Source: Trichobilharzia regenti (lineage: Eukaryota > Platyhelminthes > Trematoda > Strigeidida > Schistosomatidae). From it: a DNA stretch of 64,000 nt. The notes below the pieces were generated by a model that made no database searches, had not been told where the DNA came from, and saw nothing but the letters and a program-made list of their open reading frames with translations. The stretch spans positions 119,999,809-120,063,808 of the forward strand of contig OX235264.1 of the NCBI GenBank assembly GCA_944472135.2, written 5' to 3'. Position 1 is the first letter of the stretch, and the number at the start of each line of letters is the position of its first letter. A program made the translations under genes and the position numbers. Below, in pieces: positions 12,301 to 26,090 of the stretch.

Positions 12301-15300
12301 TGAATCGGGTCCCAGTGGCTGAATGGTATACGAGCTTGCCTTGTAACCGGAAGGTCCTGGGTTCGAGACCCAGTGGGTGCGTACTGCCGATGATTCCCAA
12401 ACTAGGATGAAACAGCAGCTGTCCAGTACTCCCTGGTTTTCAATGGTTCTCTAACTGATATCAATCCGTGATCAACTCGTAAAACATAACTAATCCTTAC
12501 AAACCAAACTATAGAAAGTTAATCTGATGCTCGCTAGTGACTTGCTACAGGTTGGAGTTTCCTGAGTTCTAGTGAGAAGTCGTGACCAGTGAGGTCCAAT
12601 TAGATGTCACGTGTGTGGATGGATGTCCCACCAACGACAATGGTTGGGGTCGCGCTAAATCACGAATTGGTAGAAGTTAGAATTCACGAGCCATTGAATC
12701 GGGTCCCAGTGGCTGAATGGTATACGAGCTTGCCTTGTAACCGGAAGGTCCTGGGTTCGAGACCCAGTGGGTGCGTACTGCCGATGATTCCCAAACTAGG
12801 ATGAAACAGCAGCTGTCCAGTACTCCCTGGTTTTCAATGGTTCTCTAACTGATATCAATCCGTGATCAACTCGTAAAACATAACTAATCCTTACAAACCA
12901 AACTATAGAAAGTTAATCTGATGCTCGCTAGTGACTTGCTACAGGTTGGAGTTTCCTGAGTTCTAGTGAGAAGTCGTGACCAGTGAGGTCCAATTAGATG
13001 TCACGTGTGTGGATGGATGTCCCACCAACGACAATGGTTGGGGTCGCGCTAAATCACGAATTGGTAGAAGTTAGAATTCACGAGCCATTGAATCGGGTCC
13101 CAGTGGCTGAATGGTATACGAGCTTGCCTTGTAACCGGAAGGTCCTGGGTTCGAGACCCAGTGGGTGCGTACTGCCGATGATTCCCAAACTAGGATGAAA
13201 CAGCAGCTGTCCAGTACTCCCTGGTTTTCAATGGTTCTCTAACTGATATCAATCCGTGATCAACTCGTAAAACATAACTAATCCTTACAAACCAAACTAT
13301 AGAAAGTTAATCTGATGCTCGCTAGTGACTTGCTACAGGTTGGAGTTTCCTGAGTTCTAGTGAGAAGTCGTGACCAGTGAGGTCCAATTAGATGTCACGT
13401 GTGTGGATGGATGTCCCACCAACGACAATGGTTGGGGTCGCGCTAAATCACGAATTGGTAGAAGTTAGAATTCACGAGCCATTGAATCGGGTCCCAGTGG
13501 CTGAATGGTATACGAGCTTGCCTTGTAACCGGAAGGTCCTGGGTTCGAGACCCAGTGGGTGCGTACTGCCGATGATTCCCAAACTAGGATGAAACAGCAG
13601 CTGTCCAGTACTCCCTGGTTTTCAATGGTTCTCTAACTGATATCAATCCGTGATCAACTCGTAAAACATAACTAATCCTTACAAACCAAACTATAGAAAG
13701 TTAATCTGATGCTCGCTAGTGACTTGCTACAGGTTGGAGTTTCCTGAGTTCTAGTGAGAAGTCGTGACCAGTGAGGTCCAATTAGATGTCACGTGTGTGG
13801 ATGGATGTCCCACCAACGACAATGGTTGGGGTCGCGCTAAATCACGAATTGGTAGAAGTTAGAATTCACGAGCCATTGAATCGGGTCCCAGTGGCTGAAT
13901 GGTATACGAGCTTGCCTTGTAACCGGAAGGTCCTGGGTTCGAGACCCAGTGGGTGCGTACTGCCGATGATTCCCAAACTAGGATGAAACAGCAGCTGTCC
14001 AGTACTCCCTGGTTTTCAATGGTTCTCTAACTGATATCAATCCGTGATCAACTCGTAAAACATAACTAATCCTTACAAACCAAACTATAGAAAGTTAATC
14101 TGATGCTCGCTAGTGACTTGCTACAGGTTGGAGTTTCCTGAGTTCTAGTGAGAAGTCGTGACCAGTGAGGTCCAATTAGATGTCACGTGTGTGGATGGAT
14201 GTCCCACCAACGACAATGGTTGGGGTCGCGCTAAATCACGAATTGGTAGAAGTTAGAATTCACGAGCCATTGAATCGGGTCCCAGTGGCTGAATGGTATA
14301 CGAGCTTGCCTTGTAACCGGAAGGTCCTGGGTTCGAGACCCAGTGGGTGCGTACTGCCGATGATTCCCAAACTAGGATGAAACAGCAGCTGTCCAGTACT
14401 CCCTGGTTTTCAATGGTTCTCTAACTGATATCAATCCGTGATCAACTCGTAAAACATAACTAATCCTTACAAACCAAACTATAGAAAGTTAATCTGATGC
14501 TCGCTAGTGACTTGCTACAGGTTGGAGTTTCCTGAGTTCTAGTGAGAAGTCGTGACCAGTGAGGTCCAATTAGATGTCACGTGTGTGGATGGATGTCCCA
14601 CCAACGACAATGGTTGGGGTCGCGCTAAATCACGAATTGGTAGAAGTTAGAATTCACGAGCCATTGAATCGGGTCCCAGTGGCTGAATGGTATACGAGCT
14701 TGCCTTGTAACCGGAAGGTCCTGGGTTCGAGACCCAGTGGGTGCGTACTGCCGATGATTCCCAAACTAGGATGAAACAGCAGCTGTCCAGTACTCCCTGG
14801 TTTTCAATGGTTCTCTAACTGATATCAATCCGTGATCAACTCGTAAAACATAACTAATCCTTACAAACCAAACTATAGAAAGTTAATCTGATGCTCGCTA
14901 GTGACTTGCTACAGGTTGGAGTTTCCTGAGTTCTAGTGAGAAGTCGTGACCAGTGAGGTCCAATTAGATGTCACGTGTGTGGATGGATGTCCCACCAACG
15001 ACAATGGTTGGGGTCGCGCTAAATCACGAATTGGTAGAAGTTAGAATTCACGAGCCATTGAATCGGGTCCCAGTGGCTGAATGGTATACGAGCTTGCCTT
15101 GTAACCGGAAGGTCCTGGGTTCGAGACCCAGTGGGTGCGTACTGCCGATGATTCCCAAACTAGGATGAAACAGCAGCTGTCCAGTACTCCCTGGTTTTCA
15201 ATGGTTCTCTAACTGATATCAATCCGTGATCAACTCGTAAAACATAACTAATCCTTACAAACCAAACTATAGAAAGTTAATCTGATGCTCGCTAGTGACT

Positions 15301-18300
15301 TGCTACAGGTTGGAGTTTCCTGAGTTCTAGTGAGAAGTCGTGACCAGTGAGGTCCAATTAGATGTCACGTGTGTGGATGGATGTCCCACCAACGACAATG
15401 GTTGGGGTCGCGCTAAATCACGAATTGGTAGAAGTTAGAATTCACGAGCCATTGAATCGGGTCCCAGTGGCTGAATGGTATACGAGCTTGCCTTGTAACC
15501 GGAAGGTCCTGGGTTCGAGACCCAGTGGGTGCGTACTGCCGATGATTCCCAAACTAGGATGAAACAGCAGCTGTCCAGTACTCCCTGGTTTTCAATGGTT
15601 CTCTAACTGATATCAATCCGTGATCAACTCGTAAAACATAACTAATCCTTACAAACCAAACTATAGAAAGTTAATCTGATGCTCGCTAGTGACTTGCTAC
15701 AGGTTGGAGTTTCCTGAGTTCTAGTGAGAAGTCGTGACCAGTGAGGTCCAATTAGATGTCACGTGTGTGGATGGATGTCCCACCAACGACAATGGTTGGG
15801 GTCGCGCTAAATCACGAATTGGTAGAAGTTAGAATTCACGAGCCATTGAATCGGGTCCCAGTGGCTGAATGGTATACGAGCTTGCCTTGTAACCGGAAGG
15901 TCCTGGGTTCGAGACCCAGTGGGTGCGTACTGCCGATGATTCCCAAACTAGGATGAAACAGCAGCTGTCCAGTACTCCCTGGTTTTCAATGGTTCTCTAA
16001 CTGATATCAATCCGTGATCAACTCGTAAAACATAACTAATCCTTACAAACCAAACTATAGAAAGTTAATCTGATGCTCGCTAGTGACTTGCTACAGGTTG
16101 GAGTTTCCTGAGTTCTAGTGAGAAGTCGTGACCAGTGAGGTCCAATTAGATGTCACGTGTGTGGATGGATGTCCCACCAACGACAATGGTTGGGGTCGCG
16201 CTAAATCACGAATTGGTAGAAGTTAGAATTCACGAGCCATTGAATCGGGTCCCAGTGGCTGAATGGTATACGAGCTTGCCTTGTAACCGGAAGGTCCTGG
16301 GTTCGAGACCCAGTGGGTGCGTACTGCCGATGATTCCCAAACTAGGATGAAACAGCAGCTGTCCAGTACTCCCTGGTTTTCAATGGTTCTCTAACTGATA
16401 TCAATCCGTGATCAACTCGTAAAACATAACTAATCCTTACAAACCAAACTATAGAAAGTTAATCTGATGCTCGCTAGTGACTTGCTACAGGTTGGAGTTT
16501 CCTGAGTTCTAGTGAGAAGTCGTGACCAGTGAGGTCCAATTAGATGTCACGTGTGTGGATGGATGTCCCACCAACGACAATGGTTGGGGTCGCGCTAAAT
16601 CACGAATTGGTAGAAGTTAGAATTCACGAGCCATTGAATCGGGTCCCAGTGGCTGAATGGTATACGAGCTTGCCTTGTAACCGGAAGGTCCTGGGTTCGA
16701 GACCCAGTGGGTGCGTACTGCCGATGATTCCCAAACTAGGATGAAACAGCAGCTGTCCAGTACTCCCTGGTTTTCAATGGTTCTCTAACTGATATCAATC
16801 CGTGATCAACTCGTAAAACATAACTAATCCTTACAAACCAAACTATAGAAAGTTAATCTGATGCTCGCTAGTGACTTGCTACAGGTTGGAGTTTCCTGAG
16901 TTCTAGTGAGAAGTCGTGACCAGTGAGGTCCAATTAGATGTCACGTGTGTGGATGGATGTCCCACCAACGACAATGGTTGGGGTCGCGCTAAATCACGAA
17001 TTGGTAGAAGTTAGAATTCACGAGCCATTGAATCGGGTCCCAGTGGCTGAATGGTATACGAGCTTGCCTTGTAACCGGAAGGTCCTGGGTTCGAGACCCA
17101 GTGGGTGCGTACTGCCGATGATTCCCAAACTAGGATGAAACAGCAGCTGTCCAGTACTCCCTGGTTTTCAATGGTTCTCTAACTGATATCAATCCGTGAT
17201 CAACTCGTAAAACATAACTAATCCTTACAAACCAAACTATAGAAAGTTAATCTGATGCTCGCTAGTGACTTGCTACAGGTTGGAGTTTCCTGAGTTCTAG
17301 TGAGAAGTCGTGACCAGTGAGGTCCAATTAGATGTCACGTGTGTGGATGGATGTCCCACCAACGACAATGGTTGGGGTCGCGCTAAATCACGAATTGGTA
17401 GAAGTTAGAATTCACGAGCCATTGAATCGGGTCCCAGTGGCTGAATGGTATACGAGCTTGCCTTGTAACCGGAAGGTCCTGGGTTCGAGACCCAGTGGGT
17501 GCGTACTGCCGATGATTCCCAAACTAGGATGAAACAGCAGCTGTCCAGTACTCCCTGGTTTTCAATGGTTCTCTAACTGATATCAATCCGTGATCAACTC
17601 GTAAAACATAACTAATCCTTACAAACCAAACTATAGAAAGTTAATCTGATGCTCGCTAGTGACTTGCTACAGGTTGGAGTTTCCTGAGTTCTAGTGAGAA
17701 GTCGTGACCAGTGAGGTCCAATTAGATGTCACGTGTGTGGATGGATGTCCCACCAACGACAATGGTTGGGGTCGCGCTAAATCACGAATTGGTAGAAGTT
17801 AGAATTCACGAGCCATTGAATCGGGTCCCAGTGGCTGAATGGTATACGAGCTTGCCTTGTAACCGGAAGGTCCTGGGTTCGAGACCCAGTGGGTGCGTAC
17901 TGCCGATGATTCCCAAACTAGGATGAAACAGCAGCTGTCCAGTACTCCCTGGTTTTCAATGGTTCTCTAACTGATATCAATCCGTGATCAACTCGTAAAA
18001 CATAACTAATCCTTACAAACCAAACTATAGAAAGTTAATCTGATGCTCGCTAGTGACTTGCTACAGGTTGGAGTTTCCTGAGTTCTAGTGAGAAGTCGTG
18101 ACCAGTGAGGTCCAATTAGATGTCACGTGTGTGGATGGATGTCCCACCAACGACAATGGTTGGGGTCGCGCTAAATCACGAATTGGTAGAAGTTAGAATT
18201 CACGAGCCATTGAATCGGGTCCCAGTGGCTGAATGGTATACGAGCTTGCCTTGTAACCGGAAGGTCCTGGGTTCGAGACCCAGTGGGTGCGTACTGCCGA

Positions 18301-21300
18301 TGATTCCCAAACTAGGATGAAACAGCAGCTGTCCAGTACTCCCTGGTTTTCAATGGTTCTCTAACTGATATCAATCCGTGATCAACTCGTAAAACATAAC
18401 TAATCCTTACAAACCAAACTATAGAAAGTTAATCTGATGCTCGCTAGTGACTTGCTACAGGTTGGAGTTTCCTGAGTTCTAGTGAGAAGTCGTGACCAGT
18501 GAGGTCCAATTAGATGTCACGTGTGTGGATGGATGTCCCACCAACGACAATGGTTGGGGTCGCGCTAAATCACGAATTGGTAGAAGTTAGAATTCACGAG
18601 CCATTGAATCGGGTCCCAGTGGCTGAATGGTATACGAGCTTGCCTTGTAACCGGAAGGTCCTGGGTTCGAGACCCAGTGGGTGCGTACTGCCGATGATTC
18701 CCAAACTAGGATGAAACAGCAGCTGTCCAGTACTCCCTGGTTTTCAATGGTTCTCTAACTGATATCAATCCGTGATCAACTCGTAAAACATAACTAATCC
18801 TTACAAACCAAACTATAGAAAGTTAATCTGATGCTCGCTAGTGACTTGCTACAGGTTGGAGTTTCCTGAGTTCTAGTGAGAAGTCGTGACCAGTGAGGTC
18901 CAATTAGATGTCACGTGTGTGGATGGATGTCCCACCAACGACAATGGTTGGGGTCGCGCTAAATCACGAATTGGTAGAAGTTAGAATTCACGAGCCATTG
19001 AATCGGGTCCCAGTGGCTGAATGGTATACGAGCTTGCCTTGTAACCGGAAGGTCCTGGGTTCGAGACCCAGTGGGTGCGTACTGCCGATGATTCCCAAAC
19101 TAGGATGAAACAGCAGCTGTCCAGTACTCCCTGGTTTTCAATGGTTCTCTAACTGATATCAATCCGTGATCAACTCGTAAAACATAACTAATCCTTACAA
19201 ACCAAACTATAGAAAGTTAATCTGATGCTCGCTAGTGACTTGCTACAGGTTGGAGTTTCCTGAGTTCTAGTGAGAAGTCGTGACCAGTGAGGTCCAATTA
19301 GATGTCACGTGTGTGGATGGATGTCCCACCAACGACAATGGTTGGGGTCGCGCTAAATCACGAATTGGTAGAAGTTAGAATTCACGAGCCATTGAATCGG
19401 GTCCCAGTGGCTGAATGGTATACGAGCTTGCCTTGTAACCGGAAGGTCCTGGGTTCGAGACCCAGTGGGTGCGTACTGCCGATGATTCCCAAACTAGGAT
19501 GAAACAGCAGCTGTCCAGTACTCCCTGGTTTTCAATGGTTCTCTAACTGATATCAATCCGTGATCAACTCGTAAAACATAACTAATCCTTACAAACCAAA
19601 CTATAGAAAGTTAATCTGATGCTCGCTAGTGACTTGCTACAGGTTGGAGTTTCCTGAGTTCTAGTGAGAAGTCGTGACCAGTGAGGTCCAATTAGATGTC
19701 ACGTGTGTGGATGGATGTCCCACCAACGACAATGGTTGGGGTCGCGCTAAATCACGAATTGGTAGAAGTTAGAATTCACGAGCCATTGAATCGGGTCCCA
19801 GTGGCTGAATGGTATACGAGCTTGCCTTGTAACCGGAAGGTCCTGGGTTCGAGACCCAGTGGGTGCGTACTGCCGATGATTCCCAAACTAGGATGAAACA
19901 GCAGCTGTCCAGTACTCCCTGGTTTTCAATGGTTCTCTAACTGATATCAATCCGTGATCAACTCGTAAAACATAACTAATCCTTACAAACCAAACTATAG
20001 AAAGTTAATCTGATGCTCGCTAGTGACTTGCTACAGGTTGGAGTTTCCTGAGTTCTAGTGAGAAGTCGTGACCAGTGAGGTCCAATTAGATGTCACGTGT
20101 GTGGATGGATGTCCCACCAACGACAATGGTTGGGGTCGCGCTAAATCACGAATTGGTAGAAGTTAGAATTCACGAGCCATTGAATCGGGTCCCAGTGGCT
20201 GAATGGTATACGAGCTTGCCTTGTAACCGGAAGGTCCTGGGTTCGAGACCCAGTGGGTGCGTACTGCCGATGATTCCCAAACTAGGATGAAACAGCAGCT
20301 GTCCAGTACTCCCTGGTTTTCAATGGTTCTCTAACTGATATCAATCCGTGATCAACTCGTAAAACATAACTAATCCTTACAAACCAAACTATAGAAAGTT
20401 AATCTGATGCTCGCTAGTGACTTGCTACAGGTTGGAGTTTCCTGAGTTCTAGTGAGAAGTCGTGACCAGTGAGGTCCAATTAGATGTCACGTGTGTGGAT
20501 GGATGTCCCACCAACGACAATGGTTGGGGTCGCGCTAAATCACGAATTGGTAGAAGTTAGAATTCACGAGCCATTGAATCGGGTCCCAGTGGCTGAATGG
20601 TATACGAGCTTGCCTTGTAACCGGAAGGTCCTGGGTTCGAGACCCAGTGGGTGCGTACTGCCGATGATTCCCAAACTAGGATGAAACAGCAGCTGTCCAG
20701 TACTCCCTGGTTTTCAATGGTTCTCTAACTGATATCAATCCGTGATCAACTCGTAAAACATAACTAATCCTTACAAACCAAACTATAGAAAGTTAATCTG
20801 ATGCTCGCTAGTGACTTGCTACAGGTTGGAGTTTCCTGAGTTCTAGTGAGAAGTCGTGACCAGTGAGGTCCAATTAGATGTCACGTGTGTGGATGGATGT
20901 CCCACCAACGACAATGGTTGGGGTCGCGCTAAATCACGAATTGGTAGAAGTTAGAATTCACGAGCCATTGAATCGGGTCCCAGTGGCTGAATGGTATACG
21001 AGCTTGCCTTGTAACCGGAAGGTCCTGGGTTCGAGACCCAGTGGGTGCGTACTGCCGATGATTCCCAAACTAGGATGAAACAGTAGCTGTCCAGTACTCC
21101 CTGGTTTTCAATGGTTCTCTAACTGATATCAATCCGTGATCAACTCGTAAAACATAACTAATCCTTACAAACCAAACTATAGAAAGTTAATCTGATGCTC
21201 GCTAGTGACTTGCTACAGGTTGGAGTTTCCTGAGTTCTAGTGAGAAGTCGTGACCAGTGAGGTCCAATTAGATGTCACGTGTGTGGATGGATGTCCCACC

Positions 21301-24300
21301 AACGACAATGGTTGGGGTTGCGCTAAATCACGAATTGGTAGAAGTTAGAATTCACGAGCCATTGAATCGGGTCCCAGTGGCTGAATGGTATACGAGCTTG
21401 CCTTGTAACCGGAAGGTCCTGGGTTCGAGACCCAGTGGGTGCGTACTGCCGATGATTCCCAAACTAGGATGAAACAGCAGCTGTCCAGTACTCCCTGGTT
21501 TTCAATGGTTCTCTAACTGATATCAATCCGTGATCAACTCGTAAAACATAACTAATCCTTACAAACCAAACTATAGAAAGTTAATCTGATGCTCGCTAGT
21601 GACTTGCTACAGGTTGGAGTTTCCTGAGTTCTAGTGAGAAGTCGTGACCAGTGAGGTCCAATTAGATGTCACGTGTGTGGATGGATGTCCCACCAACGAC
21701 AATGGTTGGGGTCGCGCTAAATCACGAATTGGTAGAAGTTAGAATTCACGAGCCATTGAATCGGGTCCCAGTGGCTGAATGGTATACGAGCTTGCCTTGT
21801 AACCGGAAGGTCCTGGGTTCGAGACCCAGTGGGTGCGTACTGCCGATGATTCCCAAACTAGGATGAAACAGCAGCTGTCCAGTACTCCCTGGTTTTCAAT
21901 GGTTCTCTAACTGATATCAATCCGTGATCAACTCGTAAAACATAACTAATCCTTACAAACCAAACTATAGAAAGTTAATCTGATGCTCGCTAGTGACTTG
22001 CTACAGGTTGGAGTTTCCTGAGTTCTAGTGAGAAGTCGTGACCAGTGAGGTCCAATTAGATGTCACGTGTGTGGATGGATGTCCCACCAACGACAATGGT
22101 TGGGGTCGCGCTAAATCACGAATTGGTAGAAGTTAGAATTCACGAGCCATTGAATCGGGTCCCAGTGGCTGAATGGTATACGAGCTTGCCTTGTAACCGG
22201 AAGGTCCTGGGTTCGAGACCCAGTGGGTGCGTACTGCCGATGATTCCCAAACTAGGATGAAACAGCAGCTGTCCAGTACTCCCTGGTTTTCAATGGTTCT
22301 CTAACTGATATCAATCCGTGATCAACTCGTAAAACATAACTAATCCTTACAAACCAAACTATAGAAAGTTAATCTGATGCTCGCTAGTGACTTGCTACAG
22401 GTTGGAGTTTCCTGAGTTCTAGTGAGAAGTCGTGACCAGTGAGGTCCAATTAGATGTCACGTGTGTGGATGGATGTCCCACCAACGACAATGGTTGGGGT
22501 CGCGCTAAATCACGAATTGGTAGAAGTTAGAATTCACGAGCCATTGAATCGGGTCCCAGTGGCTGAATGGTATACGAGCTTGCCTTGTAACCGGAAGGTC
22601 CTGGGTTCGAGACCCAGTGGGTGCGTACTGCCGATGATTCCCAAACTAGGATGAAACAGCAGCTGTCCAGTACTCCCTGGTTTTCAATGGTTCTCTAACT
22701 GATATCAATCCGTGATCAACTCGTAAAACATAACTAATCCTTACAAACCAAACTATAGAAAGTTAATCTGATGCTCGCTAGTGACTTGCTACAGGTTGGA
22801 GTTTCCTGAGTTCTAGTGAGAAGTCGTGACCAGTGAGGTCCAATTAGATGTCACGTGTGTGGATGGATGTCCCACCAACGACAATGGTTGGGGTCGCGCT
22901 AAATCACGAATTGGTAGAAGTTAGAATTCACGAGCCATTGAATCGGGTCCCAGTGGCTGAATGGTATACGAGCTTGCCTTGTAACCGGAAGGTCCTGGGT
23001 TCGAGACCCAGTGGGTGCGTACTGCCGATGATTCCCAAACTAGGATGAAACAGCAGCTGTCCAGTACTCCCTGGTTTTCAATGGTTCTCTAACTGATATC
23101 AATCCGTGATCAACTCGTAAAACATAACTAATCCTTACAAACCAAACTATAGAAAGTTAATCTGATGCTCGCTAGTGACTTGCTACAGGTTGGAGTTTCC
23201 TGAGTTCTAGTGAGAAGTCGTGACCAGTGAGGTCCAATTAGATGTCACGTGTGTGGATGGATGTCCCACCAACGACAATGGTTGGGGTCGCGCTAAATCA
23301 CGAATTGGTAGAAGTTAGAATTCACGAGCCATTGAATCGGGTCCCAGTGGCTGAATGGTATACGAGCTTGCCTTGTAACCGGAAGGTCCTGGGTTCGAGA
23401 CCCAGTGGGTGCGTACTGCCGATGATTCCCAAACTAGGATGAAACAGCAGCTGTCCAGTACTCCCTGGTTTTCAATGGTTCTCTAACTGATATCAATCCG
23501 TGATCAACTCGTAAAACATAACTAATCCTTACAAACCAAACTATAGAAAGTTAATCTGATGCTCGCTAGTGACTTGCTACAGGTTGGAGTTTCCTGAGTT
23601 CTAGTGAGAAGTCGTGACCAGTGAGGTCCAATTAGATGTCACGTGTGTGGATGGATGTCCCACCAACGACAATGGTTGGGGTCGCGCTAAATCACGAATT
23701 GGTAGAAGTTAGAATTCACGAGCCATTGAATCGGGTCCCAGTGGCTGAATGGTATACGAGCTTGCCTTGTAACCGGAAGGTCCTGGGTTCGAGACCCAGT
23801 GGGTGCGTACTGCCGATGATTCCCAAACTAGGATGAAACAGCAGCTGTCCAGTACTCCCTGGTTTTCAATGGTTCTCTAACTGATATCAATCCGTGATCA
23901 ACTCGTAAAACATAACTAATCCTTACAAACCAAACTATAGAAAGTTAATCTGATGCTCGCTAGTGACTTGCTACAGGTTGGAGTTTCCTGAGTTCTAGTG
24001 AGAAGTCGTGACCAGTGAGGTCCAATTAGATGTCACGTGTGTGGATGGATGTCCCACCAACGACAATGGTTGGGGTCGCGCTAAATCACGAATTGGTAGA
24101 AGTTAGAATTCACGAGCCATTGAATCGGGTCCCAGTGGCTGAATGGTATACGAGCTTGCCTTGTAACCGGAAGGTCCTGGGTTCGAGACCCAGTGGGTGC
24201 GTACTGCCGATGATTCCCAAACTAGGATGAAACAGTAGCTGTCCAGTACTCCCTGGTTTTCAATGGTTCTCTAACTGATATCAATCCGTGATCAACTCGT

Positions 24301-25486
24301 AAAACATAACTAATCCTTACAAACCAAACTATAGAAAGTTAATCTGATGCTCGCTAGTGACTTGCTACAGGTTGGAGTTTCCTGAGTTCTAGTGAGAAGT
24401 CGTGACCAGTGAGGTCCAATTAGATGTCACGTGTGTGGATGGATGTCCCACCAACGACAATGGTTGGGGTCGCGCTAAATCACGAATTGGTAGAAGTTAG
24501 AATTCACGAGCCATTGAATCGGGTCCCAGTGGCTGAATGGTATACGAGCTTGCCTTGTAACCGGAAGGTCCTGGGTTCGAGACCCAGTGGGTGCGTACTG
24601 CCGATGATTCCCAAACTAGGATGAAACAGCAGCTGTCCAGTACTCCCTGGTTTTCAATGGTTCTCTAACTGATATCAATCCGTGATCAACTCGTAAAACA
24701 TAACTAATCCTTACAAACCAAACTATAGAAAGTTAATCTGATGCTCGCTAGTGACTTGCTACAGGTTGGAGTTTCCTGAGTTCTAGTGAGAAGTCGTGAC
24801 CAGTGAGGTCCAATTAGATGTCACCTGTGTGGATGGATGTCCCACCAACGACAATGGTTGGGGTCGCGCTAAATCACGAATTGGTAGAAGTTAGAATTCA
24901 CGAGCCATTGAATCGGGTCCCAGTGGCTGAATGGTATACGAGCTTGCCTTGTAACCGGAAGGTCCTGGGTTCGAGACCCAGTGGGTGCGTACTGCCGATG
25001 ATTCCCAAACTAGGATGAAACAGCAGCTGTCCAGTACTCCCTGGTTTTCAATGGTTCTCTAACTGATATCAATCCGTGATCAACTCGTAAAACATAACTA
25101 ATCCTTACAAACCAAACTATAGAAAGTTAATCTGATGCTCGCTAGTGACTTGCTACAGGTTGGAGTTTCCTGAGTTCTAGTGAGAAGTCGTGACCAGTGA
25201 GGTCCAATTAGATGTCACGTGTGTGGATGGATGTCCCACCAACGACAATGGTTGGGGTCGCGCTAAATCACGAATTGGTAGAAGTTAGAATTCACGAGCC
25301 ATTGAATCGGGTCCCAGTGGCTGAATGGTATACGAGCTTGCCTTGTAACCGGAAGGTCCTGGGTTCGAGACCCAGTGGGTGCGTACTGCCGATGATTCCC
25401 AAACTAGGATGAAACAGCAGCTGTCCAGTACTCCCTGGTTTTCAATGGTTCTCTAACTGATATCAATCCGTGATCAACTCGTAAAA

Positions 25487-26090
25487 AAAACAAAAGAAAA
25501 AAATGCAAATAAAAATGCCAAGTAGAAAGGTAGATAAACACCATTAATGAAAAATATATTCCAGTACTGGGTAGTGGAAGCTACGATATGTGTATGCGTG
25601 GTGAACAGTAACAGCTATAATCATACAAGAATTATGAGATGTTCTTAAGAATGTTTATAGCCAAGATGATCAGTTAATTTGATTGAACAACACTAAACAA
25701 TCATAAAATAAACATTTCAGGTTGTGTTTTTTTTATTGTCAGCACTAATGCGGTGTTTGTAGTGGTAGTGTGAGGAATCATGCATAATACAAAATTTTTA
25801 AGATGGTGATAGTGGCAATAACAAACAAGATTGTCAGTTAAATAGTGCCGAACAAAGAACAACCACAAAACTAATGTTACATGATGGTTAATGACGGGAC
25901 AATTTTTAATAATCATAGTGATAATATAGTCGGACCCAGTAGATACACAAAAGAAGGAATAGAATAAAGAATAAAAATGTAAGCCAATGATAATAATTTT
26001 AAGCAGCTAAGTATGTTTAAGAAGGTTGTTCACTATAGAGTACAAATAAGAGAGTGTAAGGGGGAAATAACAAGGGCCAAAATTATGTTA
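25487..26090 (-). mobile_element. 3' untranslated part of the CR1-like element
   Basis: The stretch lies between the end of the satellite and the stop codon of the 711-codon RT frame. It is A-rich next to the array and has no good frame of its own; a 71-codon minus frame at 25701-25916 shows no recognisable domain. Together with 2722-2907 it would form a 3' UTR of about 790 bp, longer than the roughly 260 bp seen in the 53-kb copy, so some extra sequence may be inserted here. Confidence 0.45.

Larger units (their letters stand above)
2908..25486 (+). repeat. 394-bp tandem satellite, 57.3 copies, tRNA-like SINE head plus hammerhead
   Basis: Identical text returns every 394 bp from CGAGACCC at 2908 to CGTAAAA at 25486, 22,579 bp in all. 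The unit aligns along its length with the dispersed SINEs of this window (GATGCTCGCTAGTGACT start, tRNA-like middle, hammerhead, then a CTTACAAACCAA-type tail), so it is a tandem SINE monomer. I found only about six single-base differences in the whole array (5551, 8088, 21084, 21319, 24236, 24825). A 66-codon frame repeats with the unit but is not a credible gene. The family resembles the schistosome SM-alpha repeats known to carry hammerheads. Confidence 0.97.

Noticed and set aside
3148..25412. 66-codon frame repeated in each satellite unit as a possible protein
   Set aside because: It runs across the tRNA-like head and hammerhead, shows no domain, and is conserved only because the units are identical at the DNA level. 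A single missense change (V to F at 5551) and one near the start (24825) are the only variation.
2908..25486. Regularly spaced direct repeats as a CRISPR array
   Set aside because: The units are 394 bp with no unique spacers and belong to a eukaryotic SINE family; the repeats abut directly.
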